NCBI GenBank assembly: GCA_963921795.1
Contig: OY997639.1
Location: 56,380,163-56,444,162 of the forward strand
Length of the DNA: 64,000 nucleotides
Direction: 5' to 3'
From: Nannobrachium achirus
Taxonomy: Eukaryota; Chordata; Actinopteri; Myctophiformes; Myctophidae
Below are positions 12,451 to 22,860 of the stretch, piece by piece; position 1 is the first letter of the stretch, and each line of letters opens with the position of its first letter. The notes beneath the pieces were generated by a model that saw only the letters and a program-made list of their open reading frames with translations, ran no database searches and was not told the DNA's origin. A program made the translations under genes and the position numbers.

Positions 12451-15400
12451 GAAATTATTATTGGTGTGGTTGCTGTAAGCAACACATTATTGTTCTACTT
12501 CTTAATTTCCTGGATAAACTTTTAGCCAATCAGGAAGCAGCATTCTCAGTGACGTCACCATCATAGAGTAAGTCCATTGAGTTCAATGGGGGGGTGGTGC
12601 AAGCTTGAGGATTGGTCAAGCTTCCCATGACAATCTGGCTATCCAGACAGACAATAAATAGGCAACCACACATACACACACGTTCTAGTTATTATTAGTT
12701 AATATCGGCCATCTGTCATTTAGGACTCTCCAAAATGGGATTGTTGTTGGGCTGTAGTAGATGAGTGGCTCTGGTTTGGGCCTGGACTGTGGAAAGCAGT
12801 GTGTGCTTCCTGGAAACAATCACAACTCCTACTCCAGAGGCATCCATGCATTCAGTGAGGGAGGGCAGCAGTCAAATACACTAGTGTGTCATTTTAATAA
12901 TGCCAGGAGCTGAGCATATACCTGTATTCGAAACAACCCATGTCCTCCATGCTGCACTGGCACAGCAGACATAACAGAAAGCTCCAGAATTTCAAAATAA
13001 ACAGTGAACACATGCACCAGGAGTGCACAGGGGTACCGGGGGGGCAGTATATACTGGATCTGCTGCGTTTGTTGGCTTTCTGGCCTCTGGGCCCATAGAA
13101 ACACATCCGGTCTTATAATGGAGGTTTATTTATAGACCTCTTGAATCTATCTGGGGATTTCTCATTGCCCCCCTTGGTCCCTTGGTCCACCGCGCTGACA
13201 TCAACACTGTTTACTTTCATGCACCATGTGTTTCTTGTAGCTGTTGCTATTTCTCAGTCTGTGACCACTGGGGTTTCGGTAAACCCAGGGACGACAGTAG
13301 CGGAGGGGTTAGAGAGGCCAGTTGGCCAGAACGGCCTGCCCAGTATGTGCCGGAAGTGTCCCTGAGTAAGACACTTAAGGGCTTTATTTTAACTTAAAGG
13401 CCTGTCCATTCTGTCTTCGACCACTAATTCATGGTAATGCTTTTCAGAAGATGCGAGTGATGTCATTTTGTAGTTGAACCGGACCTTTCCGACGAAAGGT
13501 TTGGTGGTCGGAGACAGTATAGACAGGCCTTACTTAAAGAGGCGGTGCCATATAGTTTTGTACTTTTTCTGTTTTTCATGTGTCTAGGGGGTTAACAGTA
13601 CTTCCTTCCTGATGTGGTTGTTATGAGCAATTATGTATTCCTTTTGTATTTGGGTTTTTTCCTGGAGGCTGACACCTTGTGGGTCAAAAGTGCCGGTCCA
13701 AAAACACACATACAATTACAGGTATATCATAGAATGAACCCCTCCCCTTTTACCATTCACCCAACACTGTGGGTGTGGCTAACTACAGCTGGGTCATCAC
13801 CACCCACCATGACAACCAGGCATACTTAATGAACTGGTGGGTGTGGCCACATAAGAACCTAATTTTAACTCTTTCTGTACACTTTTTTGGAAAGAATTTT
13901 AGAGGGGGAAAAATCATGGCACCCCATCTTTAAGACAATCAAAATAGAGCCTTACCCCTAATTGTTTTCGCAGAATGTTAGTCCCAGAATAGTGACACCA
14001 GGATTCAAGTGGACAATAAAGGTCTACCTTTATTTTACTGAGATCTACAGAGAATTTTCCCACTGTAAATCTTTGGATACTACCCTTTCATCATCTCTCT
14101 GAAGAGTACATTCTGATGACTAAAAGGGCTTAATTATATGTTCCCTTACAAGTACAGTTCACAATCTGTTGGTCGGTAATGACATGATAAAGCTCTAAGA
14201 GCCCATGTCAATTTTGACAGGCAAGTATTAATGAAAACAAAGCATGCTGCTATCCCGGCTGAGCAGTTTAAACCTGCAGACATTTGTCGATATCAGGCAT
14301 GATGGGTCCCAAAGCCTTGTCTGCTGGAATCCAGGACAGAGGTGAGTCTTCTGTAAAAGGAGTAGACTGATTCAGGCCACTGTCCCTTTTACATGTGACC
14401 TAGGTTCTGTTCAGCAGCCTGTGACCTGTCATAAAGTTTCACCTCCTAAAGTTGACTGGCGTTGGTCAGTGTGTGACCGCCCACGTAGGCCATTCCATTG
14501 GCTCGCTAGATTATAAATGTGTTAGTGTGTTATTACATGCACCACTGCTAGGCGATGGATTGTTTACTGTTGTTTGTTTATCCTTCAGTGATTTTCCAGT
14601 TTCCAGGTTACATGGTGGTTACACTGAAAACTACTGTATGGCGATAGCAATTATTTGCTTTGGGGGGTGGGGGTAAAGCTTGATTTGAGACTAAATCTAA
14701 ATGTGAGATTAAACAAAATGTATTGATTTACATTTACTCAACTTATCTTTCTTGTGAATCACTACCCCTCTATTTTAGTTGAATGAAAGATCTTATCTTT
14801 TTCAGTGTAATTTCCCCTCCACTGAGTAGTCCTTCATATACTGTAATGTAATTCTGGGCGTTAGTGGTGGAGCTGAAGCGGTCTGTGTCCTAGAGAGACA
14901 GTACGTGAGAATCATGCTACTTTGTTGGTTTTATGTGGAATACTACTTCCAGATTTGAACCGGTTATGAGGATCTAAGCCCACATTTCTTCATGGCTCAC
15001 TGAACCTGAAGTATTAACACTGTAATCTACAACACCAAGAAGTCCTGTGAAATATCTCACCTCTTTGTCAGCTTGTGTATTAATTAGCCAAATGCTCACA
15101 CCTGAGCAATACTCACAATGCAATCGTTTATTTTCCTTTTCTTTTGTTCATGATGAATTTGCCTAAGCAACACTATTACTGAATATTTATATTTTGTAAT
15201 TATCATTATTGTAATTTTTGCATGTAAATGAGTCGACCCTTTGGACCAAGGTCTCATTTGCGATGAGATGCCCTGTTTACAAACAAATCATGTAATCACA
15301 TAAAACAGACATAACCATATTCATCATGTCAAATCATAAATAAAATAAAAAACATATCTGTCAAACTATCATACAAAAACAGCCTATATCAGTACAATTA

Positions 15401-15774
15401 ACATATCTGATAATTATTTTGGCATTATTTCAAACATAAACAACAATGGGATTAAGGCATCCTATTTGAAGGCCTCTTGAAATGCATTCCATGCTCTCTA
15501 TAGGAGCACATTATAACTAGGTGAAGTTGAAGGTCAGGTTTGTATTGTGATCCCACAGGTGTGGTGAATGATTTTACATTAGACAAGAAGGGCAGGGCTT
15601 CCACGCAACTGTCACCTGTAAAAAGGTGGTGTGTCTTATCATTTTCTTTCCCCCATGGCCTGGGACCAGCTGGCACATGTCGTCAGTTGCACACGTGTGC
15701 TCCAGGGGACTATGGGACTACCACCACCATCATCATCTTAAAAGGACCTGTTGCTCGTGTTCCCACCGGGAATA

Positions 15775-15925
15775 ATGGCAGGCGTAGAAATACCTGATGC
15801 CTCTACCGATGTGCTGATGTATGGTGCTCGTACTTTTGGAATGACATACGAGCGGCAGGACTATCTCCATGAGATAAGCTATGCAGAACGAAGCAGATAT
15901 TTGTATAGTAAAATGTGTTGTGCAG
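15775..15925 (+). CDS. plec: candidate plectin alternative first exon, 1f-like
   Basis: ATG in a strong context (A at -3, G at +4) opens 50 codons starting MAGVEIPD and rich in Tyr/Ser/Arg. It ends GCAG|gtgagt at 15925/15926. The final G is phase 1, so it would splice in frame to exon 2 as ...SKMCCA|DERDRV. Mammalian 1f also starts MAG with PD soon after and is Tyr/Glu/Lys-rich, but it is roughly half as long, so the 1f assignment is tentative. Mammalian 1f acts at focal adhesions and costameres. Start context, length, strong donor and correct phase favour a real exon; transcript evidence is needed. Confidence 0.55.
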
Positions 15926-18900
15926 GTGAGTTGACCAATATGGATATGGGGAGGAGTTACACAGCACGCACAATGTGAGTGAGATACATTAGTACAGCCT
16001 GCTCTAAATACAGGCAATGCCTCTCACTTCACATTGCGGTTTATTTTCAGATTTTGTTCTTGCCGTTAACTTGAATTGATATAATAGTTCATCTCTTATT
16101 TATTTATTTGTATTCAACCATAATTGCTGAATGCCAGATAAGTGTTTTGTACAATGAGCAACTTGTTCTCACCAGTAATTTATCATGTTTTACTATCGTC
16201 TTATAATTAACTACACCAGTTGCTGTCTGAAGACACTAAAGAAGTGGGTCCAGGGATAGGTTAGTAAAATGTATATGGCGCTATGTTTGTCAAGTCAGAG
16301 TGAACAATTTTGACCTGCTGTTACTGAGTAACTAAACAGATGAATTAATGTCTTGACCTTAACTCGCTAAACTTACAAATATGTGTATAGTGAAGGTAGT
16401 GAGCAATTGGCAGGGTTTTATTGACTTTAGGAGCTGTTTAGGAGTTCATTACATTCTATCTACAATACAGTACATTTTGCAATTCATAACGGAATCTGTC
16501 TTTCAACAAGGCAACATGTTCCTACAGTAGTTAATGTCTACTGCAAGGAATATACTGTGTAGTCTCAGTTCAGTTCCAATCTAAACACACCATCTGGACT
16601 TGCTTGTGCTTTGGCACAGCCTAGTGGTCAGAAATGATAATGCCCTATTTTCTCCTTTTACAAAGAAGTAAGTATATGTGGTGGTGCGGTGTCTTCTGTG
16701 TCTTCCTTTACGCATTAGGTCTGTGATTCATGAGGGACTCCAACGGCTTTGTGTCTAAAAATACTGACATGAGTAAGAGAGGACTTACCCTGCTCCCAGC
16801 ACACCAGCTACTGTGTGTTTAGGGATGTTGCTATAGCAACACTTCTCAAGTTCCCCTTTTTCCACATTTACACAGTCCTTTCAAACTCATGAATAAGACC
16901 ATATGGAACTGATATTTTAACGGAATGGATATTTGAATGGAACTCTTAAGTGGAATGGGAAGACTATGCAAAACGCAGAGTAATAAAGGCTGGTATCTTC
17001 GATGATAGCTCTATGAATTTCCCGAGGGAAGAATACAACCTTTATGACCCATGTAGCTGCAGTTTGACAAGCTCACCCGTAGAGGGAGGTTAGGTGTCGC
17101 ATTTCGTTTTCTGTGTCACTAGAGGACGGGGATCTTCAAACATCAACTCGCATCAAAACACTCCAAATGCATTTGCATTGCAGCCAAATGAAAGTTGAGC
17201 GAGACACAATGGTGAAGTCCCAGATGTGGGACATTCCGCAGAGGCTTGTGGAGCTGTTTGTGGTTCAATTAGCTATTTTAAAACTCAGCTGTCTGAGCTA
17301 ATCCAGAGGGGTTAAATTGGGTTTACGGATTCAACTACAGCTCTTACCCAGACCATCTAAAAGCTGCAGCCTGGCCGTATAGCTCCATGTGGGTGACGGT
17401 GGCCAGTGTGTCAGTCTGGGGACACTGCCAACCATCCCTGTGATTATTCTTAGCTCAGACATCCAGTGACTCTTTTGCATGAACTGCGCCATTGTTATGC
17501 GTGTTCCTCCAAAAAAAAGAAAGCATACTTTCTTAACACAATATGTGTTGTTCCTAATTTGTACTTGTATGTATCTCTTCAGAACAGGCCAGTACATTTG
17601 AGGCAAGCAACTGGCAAGGTTCAATATCAATATTATTTATTTTTAACACCACAAAAAAGTAGGTAGTTACTAGCTCATGTGACAATGAGTTCTGTTTTGC
17701 TGTGCTGTTTTGCTGTGCTATCACTGTACATCAGTTGAGACAGCAGTATTCACTATATAGCGCTATTCATGCACTGCCCAGTGTTGCCATGTCCACTTAT
17801 TATAAGCGACTTTGGGCTGCTTCTTCTTTTTTTTAAGTTGCTTGTAAATATTGGTAGTAGCGGGTTGTTTTTTTGTTTCTAAAGTGTAGTTGCTTATTTG
17901 GACTTGTTTCCTAATGTTGTTTAAACCAGTGGTTGTCAAACATTTCCATGTCAAGGACCCCCAATTTAATATATATTTGTCCACAAACCCCCATCTGACA
18001 ATAGTTTGGGTGGGGTGGGGGTTGCTTATTTCTCTCTCAAAATCTGGCAACACTGGCACTGCCTCTTCTTCCTGCTCTGTCTGCTCCACCCTTCTGTCTG
18101 TCTGACCCACCTCACCTCTTGATCATGCTTTAACTCCCCCTCCTCTTCCTTCAACTCACATAAGAGTCATAGTCGGATGAGGTGGGTTTTAGGGTGTGTA
18201 CTCTGTACTGGCTGTCTCTGGATTTATTAACATTCCATTCCCGGCGGGGTGTGGCAGTCAGCGCCTGCTTCCACTTGCTTTTACCTGAAGTGATAAAAGT
18301 GAGGGAAAGCAAAGGGGGATTAAGAAAACGGGCAAAAGATAAAGGAGTGGAACAGAGAGAGAGAGGGAGGAGGGGTTACACAGAGAATAAAGAGACAGTG
18401 AAAATAGGGAGAGAGAGAGTGCACCCAGTAACCTAACCTGTGTTATTCAATCCTTTCTCCTCCCCTACAATGTCTGGTGTTGTCTACCCAGCCCCTCTCT
18501 AAACCCCTTAATTTCTTCACTAACACTGGACTTAAGGCCCCAATTGCAGATGCTTTGTTCTGTTCGCTAAGTTGTTTGTTTTCCATGATAATGGTAATGG
18601 CTGTTGCTTAAAAGCAGATTATGTCAGCTCTGAAACAGCATGTTCAGCTGAGTGTATCAGGACCGAGAATCTGTGCGGGGAGCAAGAACGGTCTTTTAAA
18701 CGGTCTGTCTAAACATTTATGATAAGCTGTATAATAGAAAATAAAAACAGGGAGGCTCCAGAGAGTAGAGTTAAAGATTATTGATTTTATCTTTTGTTTA
18801 TGTGAGTTCCCCAACTAACCTCTGGCCTCTTAACTGCAGAGTGAATGTCTCCACTCAGGCGACCTCCTCCCTGCGCAGCAGTAAACAGCATCTGGTTTGA

Positions 18901-19767
18901 TGTGTGTCTTGGAAAATTTAGCAAAAATAAATGAGTGGATTTATTGAACACAGACCAGTGATTAGAGACCATTTATTTTAAACGGAGCCCCCAATCTTTG
19001 TGAAGCACAGTCAGGGAGTCACGACAGCTCGTGCTGGACTACTTAAGAAAAGCTGCTGTGTCTTTTATTTGAACAAAACAGGCATTTTTAAACAGCTGTC
19101 AACGTGAATTTAGAAGCTCAGAATGCATGTCTTCACACAGGATCTAGATTTTGTTTACAGTATTAGCTGGGAAAGAATCCACAGTTATTAGGTTAAATCT
19201 ACTATGAGTTTAAATATACCCATGGGGGTAGTTGAGCATGTTTGTCTCTATGTGCCTTTAGGTCAAGATTTTCTACTTTTAAATCATACTGCATTTGCTT
19301 TAGAGAGAATTAAAGTAACACTTCAGATTTTGCTGTGTTGTTTCCCCCTCTCTGCACTGTCCAAACCACAGTGCTCAGCCTATGACGTAAAGTCAGTAGT
19401 GTGGGAACACGCAGCCCACTGTCCCCATCCCCTCCCTTTATAGAAAATAGATAGAACCAAAAAACCTTTCATTTAGAGAGAAAACGCTGGCTTCGGAATC
19501 ACACCAAACAGTTTCTGCTTTTTAAAAAATATAGAAATTGTCCATCTGGTTTTGATGAAGTGAACTGAGGGAGCACTGTAATAAGCATGTTGAGACCTTA
19601 ATGATACGTCTCTCTGGAGAAACGATCTCATGACTAAGACGTTCCACGGTCTCGCCGTCCTCGCCTTATCCCGTCCGGGGGGTCTCGGGTTCCCCTGCAG
19701 TATTCCCCATGGTGTTGAAGTAGGGTGTCTCTACTGGTGTCCCTGCCAGGAGGATATTGCTAAATGC

Positions 19768-19813
19768 CAGTGGTGGAAAAGGTACTCAAAGGTTTTACTT
19801 AAGTAAAAGTATC
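19768..19813 (+). mobile_element. truncated hAT-type element end
   Basis: CAGTGGTGGAAAAGGTACTC and the following TTACTTAAGTAAAAGTA match the left end of the complete element at 31129-31682. The copy is cut off where the TTCTC repeat begins. Confidence 0.65.
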
Positions 19814-19915
19814 TCTCTTCTCTTCTCTTCTCTTCTCTTCTCTTCTCTTCTCTTCTCTTCTCTTCTCTTCTCTTCTCTTCTCTTCTCTTCTCTTCTCTTC
19901 TCTTCTCTTCTCTTC
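19814..19915. repeat. (TTCTC)n pentanucleotide microsatellite
   Basis: About 20 uninterrupted 5-bp units run directly on from a truncated hAT end. The same unit recurs in intron 10 (44637-44706). Confidence 0.95.
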
Positions 19916-19995
19916 CTTTGTGATGAGACTTTGTTGTGGCATCCACAAGTCACATTGACAGACCGGGAGAACATTCCAAAGACCCATTACAACAT

Positions 19996-20286
19996 TGGTA
20001 AATGGTAAATGGTAAATGGTGCATTTATATAGCGCTTTTAATCCAAAGCACTTTACATAGATTGTGCATTACATTCACCCATTCACACACACATTCATAC
20101 ACCGGTGGCGGAGGAAACCATGCAAGGCACCAACCTACTCACCGGAGGCAATTAGGGGTTCAGAGTCTTGCCCAAGGACCCTTCGACATTAACTCAGGGG
20201 GAGCCCGGATTCGAACTGGGAACCCTACGGGATTTATACCCTTCGTGCTCTAATACCAGTTTCTCTACCCCTAAGCTATGCCGCCC
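19996..20286 (-). mobile_element. tRNA-derived SINE, reverse orientation
   Basis: The unit runs from a TGGTAAA triplet repeat and GCATTTATATAGCGCTTTTA to a tRNA-like end. On the minus strand that end carries a B-box-like GTTCGAATCCGGGC (complement of about 20204-20217) and a head near GGGCGGCATAGCTTAGGGGT. This is a very common teleost repeat type. The short frame across it is not a gene. Confidence 0.75.
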
Positions 20287-20344
20287 ACATTGCATTTCAA
20301 AGAGTGATTTGCAGTATAATTAGTTGCACGCTGGTGCCACACAT

Positions 20345-20445
20345 CAAAAATAGCTGATCTACAAGCTCACAACACATCGCAGCTTGGTTGCAAACTGTCT
20401 TGCACTGAAAATGTCAGTGCAAGACAGTTTGCAACCAAGTGTAAC
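20345..20445. mobile_element. CTACAAGCTCA-family fragment with perfect 26-bp hairpin
   Basis: AAAATAGCTGATCTACAAGC at the left matches the copy at 30656. It is followed by arms 20383-20408 and 20414-20439, exact reverse complements over 26 bp with a 5-nt loop. Confidence 0.75.
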
Positions 20446-20811
20446 AACAATGAAACATGAGACAGACCACCCTGACTCACAAATGAAATTTGGCAAGAAA
20501 GGTAACGATTTATTCCATCACGCAAAGAGCAATAAATGATTTAACACACATTCTCCAGCATGAACATTAATTTCTGATTCCCTCTAATTGCCATGAATAA
20601 ATTAGACAAACTGTTAAAATCTAATTGCAACAGATATGGTGTTAAGCCGTGTGGATTCAGTAGATGTTTTACACTACTTACCTATGTTCCATTATTCATT
20701 TGGACCTACTCAAATTCCCACTCATAACCACTCCTTAATTCCTCAACCTGCCTAGGCGTGGTATCACAAAGGTGTGTCTCCAGATTTGCAAACGTGGCTT
20801 CGAATTAAAGA

Positions 20812-20870
20812 AACACACACACACACACGCACGCGCGCACGCACGCACGCACACGCACACACACACACAG
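20812..20870. repeat. CA / CGCA microsatellite
   Basis: Alternating CA and CGCA units over about 60 bp; compound purine-pyrimidine alternation. Confidence 0.9.
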
Positions 20871-21228
20871 TTGCTTCATGTTCATATCATAGAGGTGCTT
20901 TGATGCTGTGTGAGGGAGAAAAGTGTTTTTTAGGTGTCCAATGATACAGTATGATGATCTCAGACAGTGAGGAGGGTAATGAGATATGAACGCTCCTCAT
21001 GTCTGGAGGATACGGGTCAGGTAATACCTTCTGCTGTGGCTGAGCTGTCAGCTTATACTGCCCTAAGGGCACGGGCTTAAACTGCAAGGAAGATGATTCC
21101 AGGTCTTACACACACAATGTTCATTTAACTCAGAGATTGTAGCCAGTGTAACCAATTTGTATACTCTTAGATTTACAAATGGATAAATTAGCACGGAGGG
21201 TTTTACTCTGTAGTTTGAGACATTCTCT

Positions 21229-21245
21229 CCCTCTCTCTATCTCTC

Positions 21246-21336
<91 letters not shown>

Positions 21337-21349
21337 GTCTCTCTCTCTC
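21229..21349. repeat. CT and (CTGT)n microsatellite
   Basis: CT-rich sequence is followed by about 20 units of CTGT (21247-21328) and more CT. The frame across it is low complexity and not a gene. Confidence 0.95.
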
Positions 21350-22730
21350 GTTCCTTCAGTGTGGTCTGCTGCTATACGATAAACTCTTGTCTGTTTGTTT
21401 TCTCACATGGCTTGAAGATCCCAGGATTAGGATCAAGATACTGGAGTTATGGTTCTTTGTTTGTTATTATCCTTACATGTGGCAGGTTTAAAACAAAAAC
21501 TAAAATAATGTCTCCCATGAAGAAACAGCCATACAGTTTGAACTAGCGCAGTGCAATCAAATAGAATAAAAGTGTTTACCATTCTCTACCGCAATTTTCT
21601 ACTGCAATTATATATAATAATTGTGAAATAATATGAAATAGCTCAATATCAATACTAATGTGCTACTAATTTGATCTTGCAAATGACTAAATAATAGATA
21701 AATAAATATTTCAATAACAGTAAAAATAAAATATAATATGGGGTTAAACTTAAATGCTCAGAAATGCATACACAACTATGCGGTGTACCTTCTTCCTACT
21801 GCTCTTACTTCTTGTTTTATCACTGTGGAGAGAAGGGATCTCAGAGGAATGCTGTGAATAATGAATGATTAGCCATGCAGAGTGTGTGTGCGCGTGCTTG
21901 CGTTTGTGTGTACAGTGTACACATGCACGCATGTGTCTATGACAACCTGGCATCTTTTGGGAACTAATGACTAATTGTTTTACACCCTGACCGTTATCCC
22001 ATAATCCACGATACTCCAATAAAACCATCATTATTACGTAGTTGTCTTTGGTGCCACCGTTATGACTTTAATATTACTAGTGACTCAGCTTGTGTGGCTG
22101 TACAGTATTCGTGTTCAAACAAGCAGTTAGTGGGGTTCTGGGAGAGTATGAGTGTGCTCTTGCACAAGCCTATCCTAAAGTGATTAGTGAGTGAGAGTGT
22201 GTCTGCATGTGGGTGTGTACAGCACAGCGTGCACGCTGGCCACCACCACACCTTTGTCCCGCTTCTTCTCCGCTAACCACCTCCACCACCAGCGTGACGG
22301 AGCAGGAAGGGGGCGTGGCGTGCCCACAATGTCCTCCCTCCAACCATGCTGCCACTAAATACACACTCACACATCACGTACGAGGACGGGCCGAGACTCT
22401 GTAGCCCACAGGCATCATTTACTTCTGAAAGGAGAAGTGAGGGAGGAGGAGGAGGAGGAAGAAAAAAGGAAGGAAGGGCTGAACCAAAAGCAGGGGATAG
22501 AGAGAGAAGGAGGGAGAGAGAGAGAGAAGGAGGGAGAGAAATCATAGGTTTGTGAAGTGCTGACTGGAGCGTGGACCACAGGACTGCATGCTTTGACTGA
22601 CTGCCTCCACAGAGATACCGAGGACCGGAGACTGAGGCACACACACACAGAGACTTAAGACAGAAAGGATTTGTATTCTTATCATCGTTATTATTCTGTG
22701 AGTGTCACGCAGCACTGAGGGACAGTGACA

Positions 22731-22860
22731 ATGAACTCTCATCAGCAGAAGTACAGGAATGTCTCCTCGCAGTCCTCTGACAGCAGCGTGGGCAGAGACA
22801 GGGTGTCCTCTGATGAAGGGTACTACCAGGGGATGCTCAAAGCTACAGACGGAAGGAAAG
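22731..22860 (+). CDS. plec: plectin alternative first exon 1a-like
   Basis: ATG (A at -3) opens 43 codons starting MNSHQQKY, Ser/Arg/Asp-rich, ending YYQGMLKATDGRK and the donor AAAG|gtattc. Phase 1 joins exon 2 to give DGRK|DERDRV. Mammalian 1a ends with a comparable NLYLAVLRASEGKK before the same DERDRV, with an Arg/Ser-rich start. In mammals 1a is the hemidesmosome isoform of epithelia. Reading past the donor gives intronic sequence only. The same pattern in a paralogous 1-type exon is possible, but the C-terminal match favours 1a. Confidence 0.8.

Larger units (their letters stand above)
9730..15774 (+). other. intron between exons 1b and 1f-like
   Basis: No supported exon was found. 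Contents seen are a perfect 21-bp hairpin (10368-10416), a fragment of the CTACAAGCTCA palindrome family (12186-12270), a tRNA-derived SINE (about 12305-12450), a short piece of a related SINE body near 13346-13386, and a short ATTC repeat near 9982-10001. Confidence 0.5.
15926..22730 (+). other. intron between 1f-like exon and 1a-like exon, with 1a upstream region
   Basis: No further exon was supported. Elements seen are a hAT-like end near 17927 (CAGTGGTTGTCAAAC), a truncated hAT end at 19768 running into a pentanucleotide repeat, a SINE (19996-20286), a perfect hairpin (20383-20439) and CA/CG, CTGT and GT repeats. The purine-rich block 22430-22550 and GC-richer sequence before 22730 probably form the 1a promoter and 5' UTR; no TATA box is evident. 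Confidence 0.5.

Noticed and set aside
17763..18110. 115-codon minus-strand frame
   Set aside because: Lys/Gln/Thr-rich translation of an AT-rich, hAT-related intron stretch, without start, splice or homology support.
19814..19915. Regular repeats resembling an array
   Set aside because: Pure 5-bp microsatellite without spacers; not CRISPR, and the genome is vertebrate.
20002..20253. 83-codon frame
   Set aside because: It lies entirely within a tRNA-derived SINE.
22273..22644. 123-codon minus-strand frame upstream of exon 1a
   Set aside because: Its Ser/Pro/Leu content comes from the complement of a purine-rich GGAGGA/GAGAGA stretch in the likely 1a 5' region.
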